From Rotaria sordida (Eukaryota; Rotifera; Eurotatoria; Philodinida; Philodinidae), in assembly GCA_905250125.1 (NCBI GenBank), contig CAJNOL010000702.1:1-64000 (forward strand): 64,000 bases of DNA. Direction: 5' to 3'. The notes beneath the pieces were generated by a model. It did no database searches, was not told the DNA's origin, and was given only the letters and a program-made list of their open reading frames with translations. Position numbers and translations under genes: made by a program. Position 1 is the first letter of the stretch. Each line of letters opens with the position of its first letter. Shown in pieces: positions 12,846 to 24,828 of the stretch.

Positions 12846-14628
12846 CTTATACTCTACTATTTGCAGAGTAGAACTGTAATTTTCATCTAATTGATCAATA
12901 AGTTATAGGAAAGAACAAACTTTTTACAATGAGATAATTTGAATCAAACTAGAAATAGAAGATTTTTCAGAAAAGCAATTGGATTTTTTGGATTTAACAA
13001 GTCATTTTTAGGATTTTAGAAACTCAGGAACAGTTTTGACTACAATCTTACAAGACTTTCAGCTCGAAATCCTATAAAAATAGACGTATTTAAATGTAAA
13101 TATCCTAATTAAACTTCCAATAGTTCGAGAAATCAATTAATTAAGAGAGTTCTTCTGAAGGGAAAAACAGTAAGGGTTTCAGTGTTGAAGTCTGCTGTTT
13201 CCTCCTCGGAGCTTCTATTACATTCGGTGCATTATTCTTCCAAAGGGTATTCTGTTGTGAGAAAGAGTTTAGAAAACAAATTCAATCTGAATTGTCGATA
13301 TCTTGAGAAAATAATCCAACTCTATTTCTGTATCACAATCATACAACTTCAGACAGTTGTTATTCTATCAATTGATGTTATTATGTAATATGAATGGAAC
13401 TAATGTGAAATCTTGTCGTACTGATTAAAGACAAGAATACAATTGACCTGATAAGAAGTTCAATCCTAAAGATCTTTGCTACTATTTTTGTTATGTTTAC
13501 AAAATCTAATAACTCATCTCCATTACGGTTTAAAAGATAGTTATCGGTATCCATTATCATCACTTATTGATTTATAATCTAATTACAGTATGTTATTCAT
13601 TAAGTATTATTCATTTGAATGTTAGAATGATGACTTTTAATGATAACAATGATCATCGATAATAAGATAAAGTATTTTAAGATTATACCAATAGAATCCG
13701 ATTTTTTTGTAGAATGATAAAACAATTGAATATTGAAAAATAGACTTTTTGCAAGAATATTCTCTTATCTATCTGGAAATTGTAACAATGTCGAAGTTTG
13801 TAGAGCGATCTTTTCCTACAGTAGACATTTTAGACGACAATACAATTAGCAAAAGAATGCTGATGATAGTACTTAATAATATCTTTTATTTTTTTTTTGT
13901 CTCTGATTATTTTTTTCTGCTTTACGGACAGATTTATAGCGAAAAGTTCTTCATCGAACGGATTTCAATCTTTATAGAAAATAAACACATTTGCTAATCA
14001 AAAATATTTTATTATAAGAGTTTATAGAATAGATGAATCTAATATTCGTCACGTTTTGCGTTTTAATTTTTTCAAAGTCTTTACTCTAACATGAAACAAA
14101 TAATTTTAACCAATATTAATATGAACCTAATTATATTATCTTGATTTTTCTTTAGATTATGTTTATGTGTTGATTCAATCTGAAAAAGATCATTAATATT
14201 TCAGATGCTATATGCAATAGTTAGTTCAGATTCATTATCTTTTAACTTGTCAGTTGAAGCAAGATAGTTGGATGCAACTGAAATTCATGATGATTTCCTC
14301 TACGGAAGTCTAAGATTTAGGAAAAGCGGATGTTGTATAGGATTGCAAGCTCGTGCAGTCATCTGTCTTTTCTACTCGAGGTTTACTTGAGTGAAAGTCT
14401 AGCCCTTTTTTTGTCTGTTATTTATTTGAATATTAAAATATTTGTTAGCAGTTAAAAAAGATAGTGTATGAGACTGTTTGATACAAGGATTAAAAAATTC
14501 GAGGCATTGGTTAATGTTATTAACAATTTCCCTGTTGATTTATTCATGAATGTTCGTATTTTGTTTATGAGTGAAATTTTTCGTCCATTTGAACATGATT
14601 TATTCTCACGAATCTCTGAAGTCTTTTC

Positions 14629-15036
14629 ATGAGTCGAATGTTTAACGGTACTAAATATAACGAAACAACTAAAGAAACAACCAACTCAGCTAGAAAAACG
14701 TACAAAACATCCTCGATTATTGAATATTCCTATTCAAGATGTGTTGTTTCGATGAAAATACTGACGGTGATTTACGGACAGTGTGAGTTTTCGATGAATA
14801 GTTTACTGAAACTGTACATTCGTAACTCTAATCTTAGTGAACTAGATATGTCTTTTGGTCATATAAATTATGTAGAACAATTTCGTTTCTATACTGACAC
14901 ATGTTTATCTTGCCTGAAAAAGCTTCAAATGAAATACACACATATGTTGACTGTAACAGAGAATTTTATAAGTAATAAAACACGTAACAACTGTGTAATG
15001 TTGAAATACACTATTTTTGAAGAACTAGTGATGTAA
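14629..15036 (+). pseudogene. Fragment related to an F-box/LRR-type gene C-terminus
   Basis: The last 45 residues (around LKKLQMKYTHMLTVTENFI) align well with the tail of the F-box relic near 22230-22416 (VKKLRIRYQHLITATKDFI), including a shared downstream NC..LK pattern and a similar distance to the stop. That shared ending, with no F-box motif in the 800 bp upstream, suggests a truncated copy of the same gene family. The upstream part contains SLLKLYIRNSNLSELDMSF, compatible with a leucine-rich segment. It could still be one exon of an expressed gene; no splice acceptor was verified. Confidence 0.4.
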
Positions 15037-15795
15037 TCGAGAATTTTGTTGTTTTTCCTTGTTCTATTAGGATATTGTTTTGTTCAGTTTGAATTATTAA
15101 GATTTATAATAAAGAAAAAAAAAACATTAAATATGTAGAAATATTTTTTAGAAAATATTTCATTGATATTGTAGTGCTATTATTGACTGCATAATAATGA
15201 AATATAAATAGAATATATTTATTTAATCTATTTGATTACATTCTTAGTTTAGTCGACTATTATTTTTGACCTACAATCGTAAAAGTATAATAAAGTTGGT
15301 GTAGGATACGATCTTTTAAATTTATTTTGACTCTTTCTATTCTAAAACAATTTTTGCACTATCATACGACTCTGACTGAATTTTCTGATAATTTCTACAC
15401 CATATCTCTTCCAAAGTAATATAAATAATAAATTAGAAGTCACTGAAAATGAACTATATATATATATTGAGCACTAGGATATGTCTGAAATTCATTTTGG
15501 CAAGATGAACCGAAGCTTTTGTAAAAAATTATATAAGATATAGAAAATAATTTTCAATCGGCACAAATAAAAAAAAGCTTATTTGAAAAAGTGATATCCA
15601 TCAATGTGTGTAATTTTGAGATTAATAATTCAAGAATTTCACAAAGGAGCTTCTACAATAAGATGAATAGAAAATGAGACAGTTCGAAAAAAATGATACC
15701 TTTTTAAGACAACATTGATATTGAGTGGTTTTCGAATTAGTAGGTATATATCTTTAATTCATAGTTTTGTGTATTATTACATTCTGTTTAAACAT

Positions 15796-15887
15796 CCGAA
15801 CTTAGCTCAGCTGGCAGAGCGGTAGGCTGTAATGGTATATTAATCGTAGTAACCTATAGGTCCCCAGTTCAAATCTGGGAGTTCGGA
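15796..15887 (+). tRNA. tRNA-Tyr (anticodon GTA) with intron
   Basis: Complete cloverleaf drawn by hand: acceptor stem CCGAACT (15796-15802) pairs with AGTTCGG (15880-15886), discriminator A at 15887. Then TA and a D arm GCTC/GAGC (15805-15820). Anticodon stem 15822-15826 pairs with 15853-15857, with one G-U pair. Anticodon GTA is at 15829-15831. T arm CCCAG/CTGGG (15863-15867, 15875-15879) with loop TTCAAAT. A 19-nt intron (about 15833-15851) sits one base 3' of the anticodon, the canonical position for eukaryotic tRNA-Tyr introns. The first pair C1-G72 is the eukaryotic tyrosine identity pair. A T run follows from 15896 as a Pol III terminator. Confidence 0.93.
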
Positions 15888-17296
15888 TTTATAATTTTTT
15901 TTTTCGTTCTGTCCCTATGATTGTAGTATGATGAAATTAAAGGTGAAAGATAAATTATAAATATCTTCGTATTTTAATTGATTTCTCAATCAATTTTGTT
16001 TTATTTATCTTGTTGATTTCACTGATATGAAAAATTAGTTGATTAGATTTAGTGAATGATTTTTATCAATATGTAAATAGAATAGAATAAGTAGTATAGT
16101 TAGCAAATATAAGCAGTTTTTAATATTGTACTTATATCTTTTATTATTATGTCTATGACAAATTTTCTTAAACACTAGAAGACAGTTGCACTCGTAGTTG
16201 CTTCACACGAGGAAATTAAAATTTATTATATAGTGAAAAATTGCTTTCTCTTTAAGATTTATTTTATAAGTTGTATCTATTAGAATATAAATTCATCCTA
16301 TTGAAATCAATTCAAATGAAAGTTTCTATATTTTATATAATTATAATACAATACTTGCAAAAAATTTCACTATCAGGTAAAAAATATCTAAACTTTAATC
16401 CTTCAGTTTCATTATTTGATTACAAATAGAGTATGTTGAACTCCGATCGCAAAGGACTAATCAACACTTGATCAATCTTCATGCGAAGGCTCTAGAAGCT
16501 CAACATAGATTTTATTTTCTCTAGATGAGAATATCTCAACAAAGAAATCAAATCTTATAACGTTAGACTCCTCATTCGACAATTCAGTGTTGCCTCTATT
16601 ACTAATAAATATTGCATGTCAAACGGTTTTAATTTGTCTGATTTATGACATATTCTTTGGATAATCTTCACATGAGAATTATTGAGAATCGTTGAAAAAT
16701 GACTCATATCTTCGGCTAATTTTAACCATTCGCTTAGAAATTTTCTCCAATAACTTTCCCGTTCTAGTGAAGTTTTTCTTAAAAATTTCACGATTGTAGT
16801 CATTGATGAAGAAGAAATCGTCCAAGACAATGATAGCTTCTTCGCACCTCAAGACTACAATGTACTGAAGCACTCTATCTATGAAACAATATAGACAAAG
16901 TCTTTTTTGTTTTTAGACTCTAGGGAAAAAAAACAATCTTAGTATTGGAATTTCTTGCGACTACTGTATATGATAAATTACGTTGCAAATGACGTTTCAA
17001 ACTCGAAATATTGTTTATAAAAAATTCAATTGATATTTAAAAAAAATATAGTTTTAGATTTTGTTAAACAAAAGTGAACATATTTGAAAAATTTTCAAAA
17101 ATGTTTTACTACTAAAAATTATGAAGGAAAAAAAAAGAAGAATTAAGACAATCAATGTTTTTGTTTTTAGTTGAACCAAGCTTTTTGTGAATCTCTTTGG
17201 TTGAATAATTATTGTTTGCTATATTTTTAACGTTGAATTGAATATCGTTTGATGTACACGACTTGTCGTTCGACTTCTATTGTTTCAATATAATAT
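15888..17296. other. Intergenic with weak minus-strand frames
   Basis: Two overlapping minus-strand frames (16679-16873 and 16555-16830) look like one frameshifted stretch but match no family I know. The rest is AT-rich non-coding sequence. The T run just after 15895 terminates the tRNA. Confidence 0.45.
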
Positions 17297-18178
17297 TTAG
17301 ACTCTTCTTAATCGTTTTATATCTCTTGAATAACAAAACATAGTACAAACTACACTTGCAAGTGCAATATCAATACAAAGAAAACTTATTCGAAATTGAT
17401 ACACAGGTGGATCCATCCAGAAACCCATAAAAATGAATGCACAGTACGGTAATCCGCTAGCAATAAGAATACTAACAAGAGCAATAACACGTTGAATCAG
17501 AGCTAATTGACGTTGTGCAGCAACAATTATTGATCCTGATATAAGACAGGCACTAACACGTCTACGTACACTTATAATATATTGAATTAAATGATGATAA
17601 AAATATGCAATTAATACAAGTGGAATAGTATAGCAATATATAGCATAATACATAGTCCAACCACTAGAACGAATTGGTATTATACACATATTCATATAAA
17701 TATCATATTGAAGTTGATTTGTGATAGATAATGGTATAAATGTTCCAAGAATACAGAATAACCATTGAAATATAATAAAAAGAAATTGAACACGACGTTT
17801 ATGTAACCATTGATAATCATATAAAACAACACGAGTAAAACGTTGCATAGCCTCCATTACATATGAATAGTAGAGTAGAGCACAACCACTGTAAAAAACA
17901 AATGCCGAAGACATACAAAATGGATTATATAATTGATTTCGAACACCATCAATAACAGCAATATCACTTCTTAATACCGATATAGCAATAGTGAAATGAA
18001 CTGAACTATAAATTAATGACGATAAAAATGTATTGCTTGCAAGAAGTGATGAAACTGATAGATTTCGACCTTGAGATAAAGTTATAACAATCAGATAGAT
18101 AAATGAAACTACTAAGGCAATAGCAGTACTAATTAACATGCTTATTGATCCAACAAATTCTAACCAATTTGCAGCCAT
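17297..18178 (-). CDS. Rhodopsin-like seven-transmembrane receptor
   Basis: Single-exon GPCR-like protein, 293 aa, with seven hydrophobic segments in order. TM1 starts near residue 10; a short first loop carries basic residues (QGRN). Cys at the top of TM3 (in NPFCMSS) and Cys in the second extracellular loop (MNMCIIP) can form the usual disulfide. TM3 ends in a charged region (MEAMQRFTRVV) where the DRY motif would be, but DRY itself is not present. A long basic loop (SVRRRVSACLI) lies between TM5 and TM6, and a GLPY motif replaces the common CWxP. The C-tail is almost absent, ending RLRRV. Compact intronless receptors of this kind occur as large families in bdelloid rotifers (background knowledge, not a database result). 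Ligand unknown. The start is the first Met, giving a short extracellular N-terminus. Confidence 0.82.
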   Translation of the reverse strand: MAANWLEFVGSISMLISTAIALVVSFIYLIVITLSQGRNLSVSSLLASNTFLSSLIYSSVHFTIAISVLRSDIAVIDGVRNQLYNPFCMSSAFVFYSGCALLYYSYVMEAMQRFTRVVLYDYQWLHKRRVQFLFIIFQWLFCILGTFIPLSITNQLQYDIYMNMCIIPIRSSGWTMYYAIYCYTIPLVLIAYFYHHLIQYIISVRRRVSACLISGSIIVAAQRQLALIQRVIALVSILIASGLPYCAFIFMGFWMDPPVYQFRISFLCIDIALASVVCTMFCYSRDIKRLRRV

Positions 18179-19220
18179 TATTAAAATTAAAGTATATTTT
18201 CGAAAATGACTACAATAGAATAGCGCAACAATTTCTTTTTTTTTTTGGAGAGAGCCACACAGTAAGAACGTGATAATAATAATAATGGGAGAGGGTACAC
18301 ATTTATTCTTCTCTTAAATAATGGTTGCGTGATTATTTCCTCAAAACATCATAGGATATTCAATCTGTTTACTTATTTAATTTTTTATCGATCGCCAGAT
18401 GCATGGTTACTAACTAAAAAGTGTCACGACAATACATTTAGCCCGATTAACGATAATATTATAATGAATAATGAATATAAATACAAATAGAAGATTTCAT
18501 CAGTAGAACGCGAATATAAAATCATTGTTGTCCAGTGAAAAATTCGGTTAAATATAGAATAAAAATAATCAAAGAGAAATATAATCATCATCTCTTGAAG
18601 AATATTTAACGTAAAGCAGAATTTTATTTTCTCCAAAGTTTTTTTGTTTCATTTTCAGTCAAACTTCTTAAGACAGAATAGCAATATTGTAACTTAAAAA
18701 TATGTATTTTTTTTTGTTTTTATCTTATCTCATCTTCATCATCGTGGTAATTAGAAGACGGAAATTGGATGCTGAACTAGTTGTTTAGAATTGAGTGTTG
18801 ATTGCATGTTTCTTTATGATTATCTTTGGCACTCATTCAATCAAATCTTTAATATAATTTGAGATAAATGTAGACAGAAAAAGTGCTAAACTTACCTATA
18901 TGTTGACAAGAATTTTTTTATTTTTCATTTTTATGGAATAATTTTCGTTATAATATACCTAACTGACTTACCCATCTATCTACTGATGAAATTCATTCTT
19001 TAAATTTTGTTTATTATACATATTCACAATGCTTCGAGGAATAGATTTGATCAATCAATAGAACAGAGAAATAAGTAGAGATCTTGTAAAGAAAATTTTT
19101 CAAAAAAAAAATGCAAAAATAACTTATAGTTGATATATAGATGAACATAATCATTTTTTTATCTGTATGCATTCCATCATACTCTATATGAATGAATGAA
19201 CGCAATTAATTCATTTATGA
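18179..19220. other. Intergenic upstream of the GPCR gene
   Basis: About 1.0 kb with short minus-strand frames (18424-18636, 19014-19205) of hydrophobic AT-rich composition that I regard as chance. The part adjacent to 18178 is the likely GPCR promoter region. Confidence 0.45.
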
Positions 19221-19521
19221 TCAAGTTTGACGGAAAAAAATGTCTTTTTGAGCACTAAAAAAAAAGACAATTGAGCACCAAATTAGTTATAGGTGATGAG
19301 AGCACCAAGAAATAAGATAAATGAGCATCAAATTTATTACATGTGAAATATGCACCAAATGAAAAAAAGATATTAAAAAGATACATCAATTCTATTTTAA
19401 AAGAATCAAACTATTATTCGGATATAAACAGATGCTAAGTTATGACAAGCTCAACTCAAATTGTATAATCTCATTCCTTTTTGTAAATTATGGTACGCAA
19501 ACGAGTAACTCTGTATACATA

Positions 19522-20982
19522 CAGTGCGGGCCGTAAAAAGCATGTACTTTTTTGTTTTTACGCATAAATGAGTAAAAAGGATAGTCTGAAGATTTTCTTT
19601 CATATTAGAGTTTGTAGAGAATTTTTCGCTGATCATTTTGGTAAAAAAAGTTTTTAATTTTCATTGAATAATAACGATTTTATAACCAAAATACTAAACA
19701 CTGTAAAAAATAGTAAAGAAAAAAGTTTAGCAAACTTTTAGTATTTGGCTAATTTCTACGTTATTTCACCACGTCTAAAAGATGTTCTATATACCATTCG
19801 ATGCAGAATTTCACGAGCTACATTTTGGTAACAAGCACTTGAATTTATTATAGTTAGTTATTAATTAACTATTGGTTAATTATTAGTTAATTATCAGTTA
19901 ATGGTAATTAGTAAATAGTTAATAAAATTTCGATTTGTTTTTAAATTCTGACTCTTTCATATGAAAGAGCATTAAAAACTGAACAAAACTCTATAATTAC
20001 TATTTGGAAAGCAACGAATTTAGTGAGGTTTTAGCGTGATTTTCAGAGTATGGTCTTCTGTAATTAGATATAGTACTCATTATTTTCAATAAATTCAAAC
20101 ATGAAACGACACATGAAATACGCGCAAACTGCCGCATTTTAAAGAGCATCATTTGCCCTTTCAAATGACATGTCGCTGCTTTCTCTCCGATATTCTATAC
20201 AAATATTACAATGTCTTTCGAAATATAGAATGCAAAAATACAGAAAAATGGCTAGAAGAGATAGCTTAAATTAGTTCTTACAACTAAAGACATTGTAACA
20301 TTTGTATAGAATATCGGAGAGAAAGCAGCGACATGTCATTTGAAAGGGCAAATGATACTCTTTAAAATGCGCCAGTTTGCGCGTATTTCATGTGTCGTTT
20401 CATGTTTGAATTTATTGAAAATAATGAGTACTATATCTAATTACAGAAGACCATACTCTGAAAATCACGCTAAAACCTCAATAAATTCGTTGCTTTCCAA
20501 ATAGTAATTATAGAGTTTTGTTCAGTTTTTAATGCTCTTTCATATGAAAGAGTCAGAATTTAAAAACAAATCGAAATTTTATTAACTATTTACTAATTAC
20601 CATTAACTGATAATTAACTAATAATTAACCAATAGTTAATTAATAACTAACTATAATAAATTTAAGTGCTTGTTACCAAAATGTAGCCCGTGAAATTCTG
20701 CATCGAATGGTATATAGAACATCTTTTAGACGTGGTGAAATAACGTAGAAACTAGCCAAATACTAAAAGTTTGCTAAACTTTTTTCTTTACTATTTTTTA
20801 GAGTGTTTAGTATTTTGGCTATAAAATCATTATTATTCAATGAAAATTAAAAACTTTTTTTACCAAAATGATCAGCGAAAAATTCTCTACAAACTCTGAT
20901 ATGAAAGAAAATCTTCAGACTATCCTTTTTACTCATTTATGCGTAAAAACAAAAAAGTACATGCTTTTTACGGCCCGCACCG
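19522..20982. mobile_element. Tc1/mariner-like palindromic MITE, about 700-bp arms
   Basis: The two halves are near-perfect inverted copies of about 700 bp (19522-20218 and 20288-20982) around a spacer of about 70 bp. The ends are CAGTGCGGGCCGTAAAAAGC on the left and its complement, with a one-base difference (CGGTGC...), on the right. Both are flanked by TA (19520-19521 and 20983-20984), the target duplication of Tc1/mariner elements; the CAGTGCxGGCC end is the typical Tc1-type start. Mismatches between arms are few (for example spot differences near 20137/20371), so the palindrome is young or maintained by conversion. Open frames inside are arm sequence read by chance; no DDE transposase motif was found. 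Confidence 0.85.
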
Positions 20983-21467
20983 TACGACAAATTTGAGAAT
21001 TATAATAATACATATTTCTGTGAAGAGCTATAAAATGCCAAACAAAGAATATCAATTTTTGAATATCGTCCAAACACTCGATAAAGCTAATCAAGAGTGT
21101 GGGTGTGGGTATGAGTGCACGAGTAGATCCTCTCCTTACACCTACACCTAACATCCTGCTTGGTAGTTTCTCCACTCAAATTATGTACATGTCCAACTGG
21201 CACGAAGTTATATTGATGCAAATATTCAGTTGGCTGAGCAATATTACTGAAACATTATGAATTAACTGATAAAACTCGTTCGGAGCTTCTAGGTAAACGA
21301 CAAGCAAAAGGTCGAGCAAAAAAAGTACGATATGCTTTATTATTATAAAATGGACTTTTCATTTTTTTTTTTTGCATATTGATTTAGTACTCATATCTAT
21401 TATGTATCCTATTTGTTATTAATATAAAAATTTTTTGTTCTTATTTCACATGTTTGAATTTGGTGGT

Positions 21468-21680
21468 CAGTTGTCTTATTTTTTTATGCTCTTTTCATCT
21501 ATAACCAACTAGGTGCTCAATTGTCTTGTTTTTTGTTGCTCATTTGCCTTATTTTTCGATGTTCTTTTCACACTTAACTAATTTGATGTTTAATTGTCTT
21601 ATATTTTGATGCTCTTTTCACCTATAACTAATTTGATGCTTAATTGTCTTATTTTTTGACGCTCAAAAGACATGTCGTCC
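21468..21680. repeat. Tandem units of about 50 bp in the right arm of the outer element
   Basis: About four diverged direct copies of a unit beginning GTGCTCAATTGTCTTATTTT and containing CTTTTCACCTATAACTAATT. One copy carries an extra half-unit of about 25 bp. Inverted relatives lie at about 19250-19370. Confidence 0.6.
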
Positions 21681-21790
21681 AAGTTTGACTATAATTAATG
21701 ACGTAGCAATTAGAAGTGGTGTCAAGGACGGTATTGAGCACTTATATATAATGCACTTTATCGAAACGCAGATGTTTATTTAAATATACA

Positions 21791-22416
21791 ATGCTCTTAA
21801 GAGAATTGCGAAGTAGAATTAGCATGACTAATTTACTTGTTAGCATTTTTAATCTAGCGGATGAAATTTTACTGATTATTTACAAGAAATAAAATAATAT
21901 TGATATACTATATTCACTTGTTGGTATTAATCGAAAATTCGATGATAATAAGGAAAAAACTATAGAGGATTATGAGAGTTTTTAAAACAGGTACTACTTA
22001 CTCTTGTGTAAAGCTTCATGTTCAATTAGAAGAGTTCACTAAACATTCGTATGTATACTCACATCTAGTGTTTCTTACCCTTTAGTAGATTGTTAGTTAT
22101 TTTCTGAATCTCTACGAGTTATTTCTCCATAATACTAGGAAATTGTTTTTGTCTTTTTTTATTTTTCAACAGTGCGACCTATTGTCGTAGACTTCGATTA
22201 TGTAGAGAACAATATCTTGACACAAATACACATTTACTCTCTGTGAAAAAGCTTCGAATAAGATATCAACATTTGATAACTGCAACCAAGGATTTTATCA
22301 TCAATATAAAACATGTCAATTGTGCAAAATTAAAACGTATGGGTTTCAGAAATCCAATAGTGCATGTAGAAAATTTTGAACTTCATTCTCTACATGTGAA
22401 TACATTGTTGTGTTAA
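21791..22416 (+). pseudogene. Decayed F-box/LRR-type gene
   Basis: From ATG 21791 (or in-frame 21824) the frame encodes an F-box-like start, LADEILLIIYKK, followed by an in-frame TAA and then, in the same frame, NNIDILYSLVGINRKFD, the usual second half of the F-box in this protein type, before a further stop. The middle part is too decayed to follow. At about 22170-22416 another open stretch ends with VKKLRIRYQHLITATKDFI...LHSLHVNTLLC and a stop, preceded by a possible acceptor (TTTCAACAG near 22170). The intact relative at 55608 shows the corresponding F-box as LPDEILLSIFQYL. Adapter function in SCF ubiquitin ligases is known for the family; this copy cannot make a full protein. Confidence 0.62.
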
Positions 22417-23280
22417 GTTTCATTAATGTATAAATAAAAAAAAAACAAATTCTATTTTACACACACACACACACATATATATCATACGTATATGTGATCA
22501 AATTTCAACATGATGATCTTGTATTTGTCATTTTAAAGAAAACATGAAACATGTTTATTTAGTATATAAATATCGTGAATTTTCATTCTAAATATTTATT
22601 GAGTAAAATTTTATCTTTTAACATATAATTAAAAGCATAGAAGAAGTTCAATTTTATAGAAAACTTTATCAATAAATTATTTTCTTTTTCGATATTCATA
22701 TAGTATACTAAACCTTCAGACTATGTATTTGTTTGAAATGCAATTTTTAGACTTTATTTATTTTCCAATGATGACAATGTTACATGATTGTAATACAAAA
22801 CACAGTAAGAATATGTAGAGATATTTTCATGTTGTTATATATTTCTAAAATTTTATATGATACTAATCACAGAGAATATATATGTTTATTTATTCTTAAG
22901 GAATATGTATTTTTACAGCATTCGATTTTTTCTGAAAGTATATAATAGATTATTTAGAATATTCTTTTTTTTTATTCATCTATAATAATATAATGAAGAT
23001 ATTATCGTTGAATATTCTTCCCTTTTTCTTCCGAAACAACGTAAATTAGAATGCAATATGAATTCATGGACATCTTCTTTTTGTTTTCATTGTCTACTAA
23101 CATAGGATAACATTTATAGTCAGTACATTTTCTATTGTTTTCCTTTCTATTCTATTCTATTCTTTTCTTTTGTCTAAATCACAATTGTACCTATTACAGA
23201 CCGTTTAATATCATTAGTTCGTTCGATTAGTACAAGATAACAAGTCAGATAAAAATAATAACAACATTTATCATTGGAGT
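22417..23280. other. Intergenic upstream of the CDK-type gene
   Basis: AT-rich; an (AC)n/(AT)n microsatellite lies at about 22459-22482. The last 150 bp should contain the kinase promoter. No motif assigned. Confidence 0.5.
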
Positions 23281-24828
23281 ATGCAGTATAGTCGAAGTTC
23301 AAGTTCTTTAATTCGACCACCAACATCACTTTGGATTGCTGAATCAACACTTGGTTCAGGTTTTAATTTAATATATTTCTAATGTTTATCTTTATGTTTT
23401 ATTTTTATTTTTAAGGTACATATGGTATTGTTGAATGTGTACGTCATATAAATACACGTCAACGTCTTGCACGTAAAATAATTAAACTAACAAGTAAACA
23501 AGAAGAAGAAAATGAATTACCAGCGACAGCTGTCAGAGAAATAGCTGTTCTTAAATCAATTCAACATGAAAGTATTATTAAGTAAGTTTGATATTGATAA
23601 TTTTTTTTTGTTTTATTTTAATTTATTTATTTATTGTTTTAGATTAAATCATGTCGCATTTGAACCATCATATAATAGTGGTTGTAATCATTTATGTTTA
23701 TATCTTGAATTTCTTCCAATTGATCTTAAAAGATATATGGATGCACTTGGACCAGGTGAACGACTTAGTCCGAGACTTGTTAAAGTAAACATTTTCGATT
23801 GATTGAAATGAATTTTTTATTGTTTTTGTATATAGAGTTATAGTTATCAATTATTAAGTGCTATTGAATGTCTTCATCGTCATCGTATTGTAAGAATTCA
23901 TATTAGTTTGTTTGTTTTTTCGTTGTCTGTTATATTGATTTGCTTGTTTTTAGCTTCATCGAGATTTAAAACCACCGAATATTTTAATTGATTATGAAGG
24001 TTATTATTGATTTATTAATTAGATTTGAAAAGAATGATTCATTTTATTACAATAGGTCATTTGAAATTAGCTGATTTTGGTTTAGCTCGTCAATGTCATA
24101 TGCCTGAACGAACATTAACACATGAAGTAGTGACACTATGGTATCGTCCACCTGAAGTATTACTTAATGCACCTACTTATGGTTAATTGAACTTCTTTTT
24201 TCTTTTTATTTATTTTAAATTTCAATTAAATAAATAATGACGAAATTGTTTCTAGGAACGGCTTTAGATATTTGGGGTTTTGGTTGTGTATTTGCTGAAA
24301 TGACACTACGAGAACCATTATTTCGTGGTGAATGTGAAATTGATCAATTATTACTTATCTTTCGGTAAATATATTTGTTTTTTGTAATATTGTGAATTCT
24401 TTCATTTTTTTTTGTTTTTTGTTTCTTGAATTAGTCTTTTGGGTACACCAACAGTTTCAGAATGGCCTGAAATTGCTCAATGTCTTTATTATCAAACATG
24501 TTTACCAAGATTTCCTCTCGACGATGTTCAACTTTCTCGTTTACCAATATTTAATGAATGTCGACAATTTCTTAAAGTAAAATATTGTTTGTTTTTTTTT
24601 AATTGATTTGTTTTATATTATAAATATTAAAATAAATAGGATATATTAATTTATAATCCAAAAAAACGGCGAACAGCTCGACAATTACTTGAAGAACATG
24701 AATATTTAGCTGAAGCAGCTATTCTTTTTCATACAATATCAAAAAATGGTTTAATAGAACGTCCTATACGTTCAATTATTGATCGTGCTATTCGACAACA
24801 AACTGAAAGTATTCGTACTGTTCGTTAG
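23281..24828 (+). CDS. Cyclin-dependent kinase family protein
   Basis: Nine exons: 23281-23359, 23416-23581, 23643-23784, 23836-23889, 23954-23999, 24056-24181, 24256-24364, 24435-24576, 24640-24828; all introns GT-AG, 51-74 bp, giving 350 aa. Kinase motifs in order: Gly loop GSGTYGIV (25-32, with Thr28/Tyr29 at the inhibitory-phosphorylation positions), catalytic Lys47, a PSTAIRE-equivalent helix PATAVRE (62-68), HRDLKPPN (149-156), DFGLAR (169-174), activation-loop Thr184 in [16 protein letters not shown], then DIWGFGC. This order and the [10 protein letters not shown] segment place it in the CDK group; PATAVRE and the PPN variant of HRDLKPQN show it is divergent, so a specific CDK number is not given. 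It needs a cyclin partner (family knowledge). A 20-aa N-extension and 30-aa C-extension are unrecognised. Convergent with the dehydrogenase gene, 300 bp apart. Confidence 0.92.

Larger units (their letters stand above)
11612..15795. other. Gene-poor region with weak or decayed frames
   Basis: About 4.2 kb between the membrane protein gene and the tRNA. The only items worth listing are a 143-codon minus frame (12414-12845) and a decayed F-box-family fragment (14629-15036), entered separately. Other frames (13182-13388, 13381-13563, 13749-13997) are short, overlap on opposite strands and show no recognisable domain. Confidence 0.5.
19221..21688. mobile_element. Outer foldback element carrying a nested Tc1-like palindrome
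   Basis: The left end TCAAGTTTGACGG...ATGTCTTTTTGAGC (from 19221) matches the reverse complement of the right end TCAAACTTGGACGACATG...TTTTGAGC (to 21688). Next to each end lie several copies of a roughly 50-bp unit (GAGCACCAAATTAGTTATAG and its inverse), fewer on the left (about 19250-19370) than on the right (about 21468-21680). The middle is interrupted by a complete 1461-bp palindromic element (19522-20982). The internal parts 19371-19519 and 20985-21360 do not match each other clearly and contain no recognisable transposase. No convincing target duplication is seen. Boundaries are approximate. Confidence 0.55.

Noticed and set aside
20933-21175. Overlapping frames on both strands (80 and 70 codons)
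   Set aside because: They start in the palindrome arm and run over the element border; both strands open together is typical of repeat sequence.
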